Source of the DNA: Bretschneidera sinensis
Taxonomy: Eukaryota; Streptophyta; Magnoliopsida; Brassicales; Akaniaceae
Reading direction: 5' to 3'
DNA: 64,000 nucleotides
Assembly (NCBI GenBank): GCA_023935145.1
Contig: CM043699.1
Span: forward strand, 113,007,036 to 113,071,035
Below the pieces are notes generated by a model, which had not been told where the DNA came from, made no database searches, and saw only the letters and a program-made list of their open reading frames with translations. This document shows positions 43,301-61,060 of this stretch, in pieces. Position numbers and translations under genes: made by a program. Within the stretch, counting starts at the first letter, position 1. Every line of letters starts with the position of its first letter.

Positions 43301-46300
43301 CACACACAAGATAACCTGAATTTCATACCAAAAGAAATTTACACTATATGCAGAATGACTTACTGGTATCAAAAATCATCCCCGGATCCAGTGCCGCAGT
43401 TGCATTCACAAAACCACTACCCATGTCAAATGGCGTAGCCGGAGACTGATTTAGATCAGGATTGGCATAAGCACGCTGAGCCATTATAGGCCCACCATTA
43501 CTGTCATACAGAGAAGCAGTTGTTGAAAGTGCAGATCCAATGGCTGAAGGACTAAAACTGGGAAACTTTTGCTTAATCAGTGCAGCAAGCCCAGCAACAT
43601 GAGGAGCAGCCATGCTTGTTCCAGACATCATTGCAAAGTTCTCACCTAAGAAGTTAAAGTTAAAAGCATGTTCAGAAGTTATGCAAGCTTCATAATTTAC
43701 ATGAAATTACAATTGGGTTCTTTAATGTGACACAGTTATACCTTGGAACTCAACTGAATCAGTGCCAAGAGAACTCCAAGCAGCCCATATGAAACTTCCA
43801 GGAGCTACCAAGTTGGGTTTCATTATGTCAGCATCATCGAGAAAACTGTCTTCTGGATCTGGTCCTCTAGCAGAGTAATACATGATCTTTGGAGCCGTAT
43901 TGCCGTAGTTTGCTTTTAGTCCACCTGAAATGCTTGCAACTGCCCCAAATCTAACAATTTTCTTTGTGAGGCCATCCCTTTCCAGAGAAGAATTGTAGTA
44001 CTGGAGTAAAATCTGCCAAATAGATCATAAAAACATAAGTAGAGAGACAGAGAGGGAGAGAGAGAAAACTATAGCACACGTGAACAAATGGCATTCAAAA
44101 GCAAGATTCAGAAGATATGTATGCTGTGATGCCTGAACACACACAAGATGTAGACGACACGCACGTGCACACATAAAAACCAACAGAAACTGCACCTTGG
44201 AATCTTCCGGGGAGGGAATTATGATGCCAGGCATTTTCATTGGAGTTGGATTAATCTGAAATCCAACGACAAAAGGATCCATGTAGAACACGACACCAAC
44301 TGCAGTGAGGTTTTTGGCTGTTTCTAAGGCCTGTTTGATGGTGGAAAGCCCAAGAACAAAACGAATTGAATAGCTACAGATCAAGAGGTTTCCTTGGACC
44401 AGATCCTGATTGAAACTACTTGAGTCTTGGCATTCCACCACATACATATCATTGGCAACTGTAGTGCCATTATTCAAGGCATGAAGAGCAGAGATCAGTG
44501 TGTACATTGTGTCCTTAGCTGTCCACGCTGTAAAAACAAAAAAAGGATATCAGTCTTTCAATGATAACAGGAACTAACAACGGGACATTGAAAAGTTGCA
44601 ATTGCAAGAATCTATAGGCTGGGTGAAGGAGGTGGGAGGTGAAAAAGATGTGGTTGAACAAGAACAATGACAAATCTACTATGACCCAAGTCCAAACCCC
44701 ATTAGCATCACAAGATCTAAGTTATATCATGTCAACTTCCACAAATCAAATGGATGGATTCAGATGGCCATATAGTGCAGCATTGTTAAAACTAATTGGC
44801 ACTTGATACTTCAGGATTAAGATAAAAACATATACGAGTTGAAATCCACATAAATAAATAATTGATAGTAAGTAACCCAAACAAATAAAAAAATTATGAA
44901 ATTCTGTAGATTTACTTATCTGATCATTCTGAAGTTAAGATATGATAAACATTGCATTGGGCCGTTATCATGCTCTCGATTATCGAAGTTAATAGTTCAG
45001 TCCTTCTATTAAAATCAAAGCATTCAATAGATTTCTTAATTACTTTTCTTCTTGTGATGCAAGTTTGCATAGAAGGCCTAAACCATCAAGTCCTAGATGA
45101 TATCTCTTTTCAAAATTTTGCATTGCTAGTTTAAACATTTAAAAGAACAATTATCCTTTTTTCTTTTTCTGCCTTTTTAATTTTTTATTCTTAATCAGAA
45201 ATTTTGAGCAACTTTGTCTTACAAATTCACATATTATTGATCATTCATGCTGCAACCCCCCGGGCAGTTGGATCCAAATTTTGATCAGATTCCAAATAAG
45301 AACTCAAGTATAAGAAACTTGGGAAAAACTTACGTGCAAGTCCAACTCCAGGAATGGTTATATTGTTGCCAAGGAATATAGAGTTAGTGTAGACTCTATC
45401 ATGAGATGCAGCACCAACGGTGAAAATCCACGGACTGAAGGAAGACATGCTCTTAGGGGACGGTCCTGTGTTTCCTGCTGCTTGCACAACAAAAATTCCA
45501 GCCTTTACAGCTGATAACAAAGCCATGTCTATTGGATTAAAAAATGTTGCAATCCCAGCAGGACGTCTGTTGGGGGTGATTGACAAGCTTATTATGTCAA
45601 CCCCATCTTGAGCTGCCTGAAAATGAATTACTATTCATGACCTCAGAGCAATCCCGTAGTTTTCAATAAGCTAAAACATGTTAACAGAACAAAAGCCTTG
45701 GACTTGGCCAAAAAGATGAAAATCAGGCTGAGTCATTTGCCACCTTGGCCGACCACAAGAAAAGAGGCAATCAACAATCTATCACACTTTATTAAATTGC
45801 CTAGGTAAGTAAGTACATGGCAGAGGAACCATAAAAGAACACGAAAATCGTCCATCTCCTTCTAGAGAAGCACCAAATGCTACTATGAAATTTCCTTACA
45901 TGCACATCAGTTGCATGATGCAATACCACTTCCGTAAACATAGAAATCATATTATAAGTACCTGGTCTATCGCAGCAACAACATCTGCAGCAAAGCCACC
46001 GAAACTCTTATACAATGCCTTGTAAACAGCAATACTGGGAAAGAATGATACATAGTTAGTACATAAATTCATGTGTAAATAGAAACAGGATACACACATT
46101 GTAAACATAAACTGTTCAGCATGACTAAAAATGAATTTGCTTCTTATATTTTATTCCTCTTCTTTTTTGTGGTAAGAATACTGAAAAATATATAACCAAG
46201 GAAGTTTACCATGTCTTTTTTTTTCCCCTCCTTTTCTTTCTCTTTACAGGTAAGAGGAAATTCACTAAGCCGGTGTTCTGAGATGAAGAGAAAAACAACT

Positions 46301-49300
46301 GTCCTGTATTTCTTTTAGCAGACAAACTTCCAACCAACATCATCAATGCATCGACAGCGAGCACACAGTTATAACAACCCTTAATAGATTTGTAGCCCTG
46401 GCATGCATCAAACCCATCAGAATATTGTAATGGGCATTGGGCCCACATACCAGAGATTTTTTTTTTCCCTTCATTTCTTTTTGGAGCTAATTGTCTAGTT
46501 AAACTTATGGCCATAGTTAACTGTAGAAGGGTTGTCGAAAGACACAGGAGATAATCCACGTATTTGAGCTACCGCACCATCTTTTGGCAAAGTCATAAGA
46601 CAGGTCACATTGAACTTTGGAGAGACGCAATGGTATTATGTTGGACAAAAAATGATGGTACAAGGACAAATAAACTGATTGTTAGATTAGCAGTGCCAAA
46701 AACGGATGCATGGAATGTGGCTCCAAGGAGCAAAAAGAAGGGTTATATGTTGGTGTCCCAAGGTTCTACTGTCGCATAATTCTCCATCAGGACTGACAAA
46801 TTGAAATGAATTATGTTCATTAGGTTTGGACAAGTACATCAACATATCATGTGAGCGATTGTTTTAAAGCAGTACTATCCATGATTCATGCTCAGTGTTA
46901 GTCCTTCTGCACAACCTTGCACTAAGCCCATAGGAAGGGGAAAGTTTGCATTTAAGCTTGACGTCAGCTTAAAAATTTAGGTTCTATGAACAATCTTGAT
47001 AAAGATACTCATACCATGGAATTTTTGCAGACCTGACTAGCATAGTCCTCCAAATAGCTGAAACAAATCTTCATTTTTATTCTTACATATGAAGATATAT
47101 TTTTTTATAAGTAACATTACATATGAAGATATTATCTTTACTAGGAATATATTAACAAATAATTTTATGCAAAGAAAGTTCATTTCAAAATTCAAGTTTG
47201 AAAGATTTTGTTTTCAAAGACAATGAATGTGTTGTGCACTTAAGTGAGAAAAAGAAATGGATTTATGAAGAAGTACAGTAGTACACTATCAAATTTGTAG
47301 ACAACACCCGTTCTCTATGGCTTTAATGTCAATTTATGGAGCACTCAGCTCTATATATTGCCTAATGATAATGCTTATTGTAACTGAGACTCATTTCTAA
47401 ATTACTTACTGTGCACGAGGAGCCATCCCACTAGCGTTTCCAAAGTGGTGCCCAGCAACTACCACGGGGATCCCATGGTTCCCTGCAGCAACAGAAGCTG
47501 TGTGCCTGTATATTAAGACTAGACCCATTAGCTGCAAGTTGAAGATATCATTAAAACCAAGACTATAAGAGACATTTAGTAACCACATGGAAGTGGAAAA
47601 TACAATAGTTTATATTTTATTGCAGTCAGAAATGACCCAATACCAGTTTCTAACATCATGAAAAAAGAGTGATAAAAGCTTTCTAACATTTCAGTAATAC
47701 ATCAGATAAATGGAAAAGCAACCAGAACTGGTGCAGTTTTGGTGACTTTAATATCCAAGTATTTCTGCTCGTGATGAACTTCAACAAGTGAAGATAATGG
47801 AAAGACTCATCCCATACACGAGCCTTGAAACTATCTTAATTTTTTATCACAATCATCTTTATAAGCAAAATCTATAAAAAAAAAAAACAAAAAAAATTCA
47901 AAGTAACACTTACGTGCCATGGCCATCACCATCAAATGGTGAAGCATAGTCCTGAGTTGAATTGAAAATTCCTCTGGTTATAGCAGATGCAGCAAAATGG
48001 CGGGCCCCAATAAGCTTTCTATTGCATGAACCAGATGGAAAATCTCGGGTAACCTCACATACACCAGAAAAATGAGCAGGGACTGGATATGAGTGCTCAG
48101 ATACATCATCAGTGAAGCTGGGGTGAGTTGGATCGATACCAGTGTCGATAAACCCAATAACAAGTCCTTCCCCAGCAGTTTCATATCCACCTTCTTGGAC
48201 CCATGCCCCTCGTGGTAGACCCAAGAACTGCGGAGTATGGGTGGTTGCAGTTCTAACAGAAAAATCCAAAACCACATTTGCCACTTCTCTTCTCCTCGAA
48301 AGCTTATCCGCCTTACGAATTGACCAAGATAATCACATTAAGAACCTTCAAATTAGTTTTCTCACAATTGATAACACAAAATTCAGCCACCAAAATAAAA
48401 AGTTTCCAGGTATTTGTGATGGTCATAAGGAACTATAACAAAAGAAAGAGAACCATTCAAAATAGTAATACAAAATACTTAAAAAGACGAACACAAATAC
48501 TAGTAATGAGAACACCGCCCATATATTTACCAGCGTAACAATGATGATAATATAATTAAAAATGAAATGACGAATTTTCACTAATAATGTACCTGTTGTG
48601 GGGTAACAAACACAGCAAATCCATTGATCAAGTAGTGGTAGCTGTAAACCTTCAGATACTTCTCCCCTCTTAGCACCCTCCTCAATAATGAATCGTGGAC
48701 TCGAGCTATGGAAGAACTCGAACTCCGACCTCGACCCAGACCCGATCTCGAAATGTTGCTATATTTAGAAAGAAGACGTTCAAAAGAATAATTGGTTAAC
48801 TCCCAAGAACTTACTAAAGCTTGAGAATGAAAGACAAAGAAAAATAAAGAAAAAGGGGAAAAGGGGAAGCACAAAGCCTAGCACCAATTTTATTCATTGG
48901 GTGACAGGTGAATTATGGACAAATAAACACGAATCAAAACATAGTAAGCACCCACTATTTCACACTCTATACTCCTAAATAAATCTCATAAACACTGCTG
49001 ATGGTCATGAGAGGGAAAAATGTTAGGTAGAAGAATTAATATGACACACAGTTATTCAAAGCTTCCTAATTGACAATTCTCATAGGAACCCCACTGAAAG
49101 GAACAAGAGGACCCCATGAGACAAATTCCAGTGATGTCAGATTAATCAACAGTCAATAACAAGAAAATTATTGACTAAAACAATTAGTATATACTCATGA
49201 CAATAAATTAATTCTTTGTGAAGCATAAACAACTTAAAAAATCAGAAAACGTCGTACATCCACCAAAACCCTAACTTATGCACCATGTAGAATAACCACC

Positions 49301-49651
49301 GTAGCAAGTAGCAGCAATGTTCAAAAAAAAAAAAGGACAGAAAAACAAGTTCAAGTTGCATAGAACAAGGCGATCACTATATCCCATTAAAATTACAAAG
49401 AAGAAGAAAAGGTACTCCAAAATTTAGTACCTTGGTTTGTGCAGTCTATTCAATCTACCAGTAGCACCATGTTTGAACCCATGACTCAACCTCCTCAGTT
49501 CTACATCAAATTTATGAGCAGCAGGTGCTTGTTTAAGAGTAACGATATACACAGCTGTAATGTTGGTGTCTGAATAATCCTGACACAACGTGCCCCCAAA
49601 TAAACCCAAACAAAGCACCAGCACTAAATGCACCCAATAAATGCTCTCCAT
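40336..49651 (-). CDS. SBT2: Subtilisin-like serine protease, SBT2 subfamily (SBT2.1/2.2-like), complete
   Basis: Secreted subtilase. Ten coding exons: 49431-49651, 48593-48758, 47914-48311, 47410-47505, 45962-46034, 45334-45616, 44196-44527, 43742-44012, 43364-43645 and 40336-40745. Phases are consistent throughout, giving about 843 residues with no stop or shift. A signal peptide occupies residues 1-24 (hydrophobic VHLVLVLCLGLFGG). The I9 prodomain begins near AVYIVTLKQAP. Catalytic residues: Asp about 185 (IGFIDTG), His about 260 (DGDGHGTHTA), oxyanion Asn about 367 (QAAGNTGPS), Ser about 624 (MSGTSMAAPH). A PA-type insertion lies between Asn and Ser, and the Fn3-like C-terminus ends near GRVGLFGNKGHVINIP. 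The start at 49651 is chosen because it opens directly on the signal peptide; an upstream in-frame ATG would spoil it. Exact substrate and member name are not determinable here. Confidence 0.95.
41027..41109 (-). mobile_element. tRNA-derived SINE (83 bp) with target duplication, in subtilase intron 9
   Basis: Read on the minus strand: box A TAGCTCAATGGC, box B GGTTCGAGC, then a GT/GC-rich stretch and a tail ATAAAAAAAA. Flanked by imperfect 16-bp direct repeats, GGTCTCAATAAAAACC (41011-41026) and GGTCTCGGTAAAAAAC (41110-41125). Box order, size and tail fit a short plant SINE. Confidence 0.7.
41810..42290. repeat. Three-part inverted/direct repeat with primer-binding-site-like ends (TRIM-like)
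   Basis: A block of about 70 bp (GGGTCACGAGATCAAC, GAGAAACCAAACCAAAC, CAACCATGGGGA, GAGGCAAGC) occurs at 41889-41960 (plus), about 42115-42175 (inverted) and 42190-42260 (plus). The inverted copy and the last copy both lead into GGTAAA(T/C)TGG(T/C)AT(T/C)AGAGC, like an LTR end followed by an initiator-Met PBS. It is probably head-to-head LTR fragments of a miniature retrotransposon in intron 9. Confidence 0.5.
43046..43078. repeat. AT microsatellite
   Basis: Imperfect (AT)n run in subtilase intron 9. Confidence 0.85.
47099..47116 (-). mobile_element. Minimal LINE-tail insertion (18 bp) in subtilase intron 4
   Basis: Exact 16-bp direct repeats TTACATATGAAGATAT (47083-47098 and 47117-47132) flank only ATTTTTTTATAAGTAACA. 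On the minus strand the insert is a TTACTTATAAAAAAA tail. It looks like a retroposition event that copied little more than the poly(A) end. Host context: the intron spanning 46035-47409 of the subtilase gene, between coding exons 4 and 5. Confidence 0.6.
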
Positions 49652-51466
49652 TTGTTCAAGGTAAAAGGAAAATGAAACCTCAGAGACCCAACACCCCCAA
49701 ATATACAACAACAGCACAACTCTATGAACAGAAACACTTATGTACAGAACTTTGCCTTAGACAGCACATAGCGTCCTTTACTTTTCTTCAGCTACCCACA
49801 AGAAAAATGTGATACAGGGAAGACAACCCACAAAACAAGAGACCTTTTTGTGGAATCTGAAAATAGCTTTGAAGAGGAAGTGCAAATTCCCATTAAGCCT
49901 CCATGGATAAGAAGTGGAATGGCAGAGAAAGCAGTGACCTTTTCTGTGTTGGAGAGAAACTGAGAAAGTAAAAGAAGCCTTTTCTACACTATTTGAAAAG
50001 AGAGAGAGAGAGACTAATAATATGCTACTAACAGTGTATATTATAGGGAATCTGCAACTTTCTCGGATTGTGTGAATTTGAACGTACGTTTATACAAACA
50101 AAAATGGGATGAGAAATGAACATTTTCTTTTGTATTTTTCCAATTTTCGATTGTTGGGGGGTTTTGGTGTCTTTAGTGTCAATAATTTTAGTAGCTATTT
50201 TTGTTAGTATTCTTTGTGACAATTAATCTAACTTGTACTCCGACCTCTGTACATAGTTATTTTTGCTCTAAGTTAAATGTTTTTAACTAAAAATAATGTA
50301 TTTAAGTATTTGAAGTGTTCTTTAGATTTATAAATTTATAAATAAAGAAAATTGTTATGTGAAATTAATAAAAATTAAAATAAATTGAAAAATTGAACGA
50401 TCGCTCTTAGTGAAGAGTTTACACCTCTCTCTTGAAATGAAAAAATTCTTGATCACATTGGATGTAAATCTTATCAGTAGAAACTTAACTGATAATTTTT
50501 AAGGATTTCGTTAGCAACGACGATTGTGTATATCAAATATTATTAGTAAAGTTCTTAAAAATTACTAATCAAATTTTCAGTCAGTGCAGTCGAAAATTCT
50601 ACCTTGAAATGAAGTTGCTATAACAAAAAAAAATTCCTTTTTAGAATAGCTTATATCAAAATTTCAATAGTCAGAATTGGAAAAAAAAACGTTAATAATA
50701 AAAAAAATTAATATTAATAACAAAATATTTAAAAAAAATTGAAATTTAATAAGAAAAAAGAATTATTATTGACAACCTATTTTTGGAAAAATTAAATTAC
50801 ATGACGATTCTTTAACTATTTAAGAGAATTCAATTTGGTCTATAGTTCCTCAAACGCTCAATTAACAAACTATATTATTTATTTGAATTTAATATGATCC
50901 TTAGAATATATGCTGGTTTGAAAAGTATATTTTGTCCTTGACATGGCTAAGAATCGCACATAGTTAAAAAAAAATTGTTGACATTTGAGACTACATTGGT
51001 ATGGTAAAATGTTAGTTTAGGGATTAAATTAGTAACACTGATAATTTAGGGATTAAAATTGAATTAGTGTGAAATAAATAGTATTTTGTTTTGTTTTGAT
51101 ACATTGATATGTAGCTGGATCAAACTCCAATCTTTTATATGAAATACTCGAAAGTAATTACTATATATAAATTTTCGGGTTAAATTATATTTCGTTTCAA
51201 CCATTATTTTCTAACAATATTATAAATAAAGCTCTCAAGATACGCACAAAAACTAATTTCACTTTTTTCATTCGTTGTGCATTAGCTCTCTTTTAGAAAT
51301 CCAAATACTCACTAAAGCATCGGAGAGTCATCGGATATAGAAACCTCTTCTCCCTCCGGTGGCCTTCGTAATCACCCATTTATGTTCATTGCTTGTAGAT
51401 TCAGTTTCCAAAGCTCCTCTCTCAATGAACTGGTTTTTGACATTAACATAATATTATTTTAATGAT

Positions 51467-51558
51467 GTTTAGATATTGATTTAAATTTGTTCCATTTAAA
51501 GTGATTTAAAATAATTTTATTTTAAATAGATTTAAATGATTTAAATCAATATTCAAAC
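51467..51558. repeat. Hairpin-forming inverted repeat (MITE-like)
   Basis: Left arm GTTTAGATATTGATTTAAAT (51467-51486) pairs with the right arm ATTTAAATCAATATTCAAAC (51539-51558) with one mismatch; the centre is AT-rich. Confidence 0.6.
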
Positions 51559-52184
51559 GTGACCTTAATTGTATGAATTAAAATAATTGTAAATATGTCA
51601 AAGTGAAAGTTAAAATGGTTATTTGACCATATAATGTGTGCTTTTTATGTAGGAGTATAAAGTATAGTATTAAAGAGAATAGGGAAAGGGATGGTGGGGC
51701 GTGTATTAAAAAGATAGTGGGCGAATTGGTCAGGCTTTTAGTTTTGGACCTTTCTTTTTGCTCTGTCTATTGCTCCCAACGTTCCAATTTTTTAAACCTT
51801 TGAGCTGTTTTTGCTAATTGTTAGTGTTACACTATTACCCGTGAGATATTAGTGTTGTTGGGTTTTGTGGGGGTCTTATGGGACGGTGGCTTTATTAAGC
51901 ACTCAATGTTAAGGGCACGTGTAAAAAGTGGCTACAAAAGTCAGTGGCATAAAAATTGGATTCTAATTTCTAGTTTCTAATTTCTGTAATTGAAATCTTA
52001 CGAAGTGTGTGGATGGAGGGGTAGAAGATATCTCACGATTTTTAATCAAATCTTAACAAAAAATAATTTTAATTGGTTTAAAAAAATAATTTTATTTTTA
52101 ATTTTTTAATTATTTATTCTAATATGAGTCGTAATAATAGTTTTTTTATGATATTATTTTTTTATTAGTATTAAGAAAATTTCG

Positions 52185-52571
52185 AGAGTTTTATAAAAGG
52201 TTTGAAACACACCCAAAATTTTAATATACATTGTAAATCAAAAGAGGTTTACTGTTAGAGCTAAGATGAGAGCTTTAGGTGTATTAGATTTTGGATTATC
52301 AACTAGATAGCACTTGCAATTAAAGTAAAGTTAGGAGTTTTGGTTATATTTGGCCTTTTGGATTGTGAGGTAGTGAGAATTTAATAACTTTAATTATAAT
52401 TGAAGCTTAATAAAGTTGTGGGTTTGTTGGTTAACGTAGACAAAGAGGTTATCGAACCATGTTAAATTGTTATGTTTTTTCTTTTTAATTGTTTTATCTA
52501 TTTAATTGTTATGGTTGTGTTTTTTAACCTAAAATTTGAGTACGTGGACTTTAAAAATAAAATCTCAACAA
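52185..52571 (+). repeat. Old LTR-like dispersed repeat, copy 2
   Basis: Collinear with 7520-7904, including TTTACTGTTAGAG, TAGTGAGAATTTAA and the terminal AAAATCTCAACA. The two copies are 45 kb apart in the same orientation. Confidence 0.5.
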
Positions 52572-53965
52572 AAAAATGGATTGTATTAGATATTATAACT
52601 TTGTTTGGGATTTTTTTTTAAAGAAAAGAATGAAAGAATATAGAGAAAACCATTTGAGTGTAGATAAATTGTAGAGATTTTCTGTCATAACCATAAAATC
52701 ATTGGTTTCAATCTTCGTATTCGCAATGAACATGTCACAAGATTTTTTTTACAAATTTCTTAGATTATATATGAATAACTTGCATTTAACTCGTTTGGAG
52801 AAATAGATTCAATAAGGTATACGTAAACTAACCAATAATATTAGAGATCTAATCATTTCAATCTTTTACAAATCTCAATTTCCCTTACCTTTAGAATTGA
52901 GTATTCGAAGAAAGAAAAGGAATAGAACCTTATTAATTTATTCATTCCCTTTATCAACACCCAAACAAAAATAATCATCCTGCTTTTATCTCTCTTTCTA
53001 AATACTTTCTTTATTTTCTTTCAAACTTTTAAATACAACGTAATCATTCTTTATAATTTTTTTTTGAATTACACAAAACAAAATAATTATCCCTCAATCT
53101 TTTTATTTTTTGAGTGATATTTAATTTTAAATATAATAAATAATTCTATTAATTAAACCAATTGATTTCTACTTTCTTAAATTTCTTTATGTCCCATCAT
53201 AATTATTTTTGTCAAAAATGATGGGTCCAAGTTCTTATGGAACCATGATAATCAATCATCATCAACCGTTGGGACCTTCTTGTGTACAGTGATATATGAT
53301 AGTCGTCAGAGCACATTGATAATGCTCCTTACCTTTCCAAAAGAACCTGACTCGACCATCATTACATCACTCTCTTTTATTTCACTTGATAACTTCCTTC
53401 ATGTGACTATCATGTTAGAAGCACACCAGTTTGACTGTCACACGTTTTTTCTTTCTACTTTTCCCCCTTTCTTTCCCACCGATATTTATCATCGAAGCCT
53501 GATTCTCTCGAACATAAAAAAGTTAGCGTGCTCTTTTAAGATGACGTGTTCTAGCTATTTTTTTTTTCATGTGTTTATAAAAAAAATTTGAGAAAAAACA
53601 ATTTTATTTTTCTCAAAGTAATTTTATTATTATGTTTATTTGACATACAATTTTCAACCAGTGTTAATTTATTCTAGACAATCTATTTTAATCTAATTAA
53701 ACTATCTGTTTAGATCAATTCATTAAAATTGATATAAGATAATAAGAATGAATAATAGATAATCAGAATGAACGAATATGAGAAAAAAATCCCATTAAGT
53801 TAAAACATAACATCCAAAACAAATCGACACTCATTAAAAACTGAAGGTTAAATAGACACAATAGTGAAACATCGAGTAAATTTTATTTAAGTATTAACCA
53901 AAACGAAAGCAACATATACTAGAAAGTAGAAACATTTCCAAAATTTATCAAAACATTCTATGCAT

Positions 53966-54060
53966 GGTTGCTATTTAAGTCAATTTAAAATAAATTGATT
54001 TAAATGAATTCGCGACAAAAATGTAAGCCAACTTGCTTTAAATTGACTTAAATAACAAGC
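53966..54060. repeat. Hairpin-forming inverted repeat
   Basis: TATTTAAGTCAATTTAAA (53972-53989) pairs exactly with TTTAAATTGACTTAAATA (54037-54054). It lies about 190 bp beyond the stop codon of the synthetase gene, so it could fall near that gene's transcript end. Confidence 0.65.
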
Positions 54061-54249
54061 TCATTGTATTATAGTTATAGCCTACTCATGCCAAAGATTG
54101 AAAATTAATCGCCATATATAACAATCCCATCAGTTTCAATACATTTTCAAAGTTGAATCAGTCCTGTTTCTAACTCAATAGCATTCTCCGGTCAGCACAG
54201 GCATCACAAACATTAAGAGGAGTGGAAATTGGACCACAAACTGAATACT

Positions 54250-59790
<5,541 letters not shown>

Positions 59791-59814
59791 ATCATAAACT
59801 TAATTCCGAAAATA

Positions 59815-61060
59815 ATACTCAGTAAAATATAACTGAGATACTGAAACTAAGCTTGAGCATATATCAGTTAACAGTTGACTTGCAGGTATTAAAAACAAAC
59901 TAGAGAGTTCAGATATTAGATTCAGAATTATGTACATGATAAGAGAGAGCAGTGTTCATGTACCCAGATTTCACCAAACAGAACTTCAAAAGAAAACTTA
60001 ACAAAGAAAATAAGCAGAAGAAAAACTTATAACCCTCATGGCCTCATGCGCTATGCACAGACTACAACTAAGACACTAAGATTCCAATCAATAACACAAG
60101 AAAAAAAGTGAAAGGCCAGATAGCCAAATAAACCCCCAAAAATCAAAAAGAGAATCTAGTTAGATATATGAGTTATAGAAAGTATGAACAAAAGACTGTT
60201 TTTTAATTACAAAGGAACACAGAACTGCGATAAAAAATTATAAACATAAATCAAAGGACAAAATCTCAATACTCTATACAAAAGAATTGTTCATACATTA
60301 GAAATTAAATCACTGAATACAATAAACCCAAGGACTATGCACCCACTAATGTAGAACCAGAAAAGGGAAATCTTCAAGGGTTAACTACTTAAACGTAGGA
60401 GTTAAGGTTTGTAGAATTTGAGGGAAAACAAGCAAGGTATGACAATATAATAGAAATGGTAAGACAAACTGTTAAATTAAACTATAGCCTCACACTAGCA
60501 GGGTTCTAGGAATCACACATAGGAGGCTAGGATGACAGCCTCGAAACTTCTAGGATTCGGGATATTGAAATTATGGAAAATGCATCATTCTCAGTAAAGT
60601 GTGGCAGTACATAGCCTTATATAGACCACACAAGCCACGGTGGCCAAGCAAACTTGGTAACCAGGTAAACTTGCTAGACAAGACTTAAGACCAATCGAGA
60701 TCCACTAAAAGTGATTAACATATCTAACTATACCCAATAAAGATTAAACCAACTGCAAGCTTCTGGAACAAAATAGAATAAGGTTAGAGTGCTTCTACAC
60801 AACAGTAGTACTAGCGAAATTGAAATAAACATTATTAACTTTCAAAATCTGCAACCAAAATTCAAAGGCTGAACTATTAGGAAGAAGCTTTTCAAGTTTT
60901 AGATGTTCGAATTCATTCCATCAGCAATAGACTTGAAAATTGAATCACAACTAATAATTCGATTATGCTTAGAGGGCTTACTGAAATTTTGAAATCAAGA
61001 TGGAGGCTGCGCAAATTGCAGAAGGGAAAAGAAAGAGCAGAAAACCCTAGTGTTATATGG
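59815..61060 (-). other. 5'UTR exon and long 5'UTR intron of prolyl-tRNA synthetase
   Basis: A leader exon around 60983-61060 ends AAAATTTCA before the donor GTAAGCCC at 60982. A plausible acceptor (GGAATTAAG) lies about 10 bases before the ATG at 59790, making an intron of about 1.2 kb. No other gene was seen in the interval. The splice assignment is inferred. Confidence 0.5.
61041..61049 (-). promoter_or_regulatory. Telo-box-like element near synthetase transcription start
   Basis: Plus-strand AAAACCCTAG contains AAACCCTA, a motif often found near the start of plant genes for the translation machinery. Confidence 0.45.

Larger units (their letters stand above)
49652..54249. other. Intergenic region between subtilase start and prolyl-tRNA synthetase end
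   Basis: The first 300 bases hold the subtilase 5'UTR and promoter side, with a (GA)n run around 49996-50014. The rest is AT-rich with no credible gene. It contains a hairpin at 51467-51558, an LTR-like repeat at 52185-52571 and a hairpin at 53966-54060, described separately. The 103-codon plus-strand frame at 53280-53591 has no recognisable motif. Confidence 0.55.

Noticed and set aside
43344..43631. Reading the subtilase Ser-containing frame as a separate gene
   Set aside because: It is exon 9 of the ten-exon gene, with matching phases on both sides.
46206..46559. 117-codon minus-strand frame between subtilase exons 4 and 5
   Set aside because: Lies inside an intron, no known motif, and the flanking exons splice cleanly across it.
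53280..53591. 103-codon plus-strand frame in intergenic DNA
   Set aside because: No motif, no promoter or splice context; composition like the surrounding AT-rich DNA.
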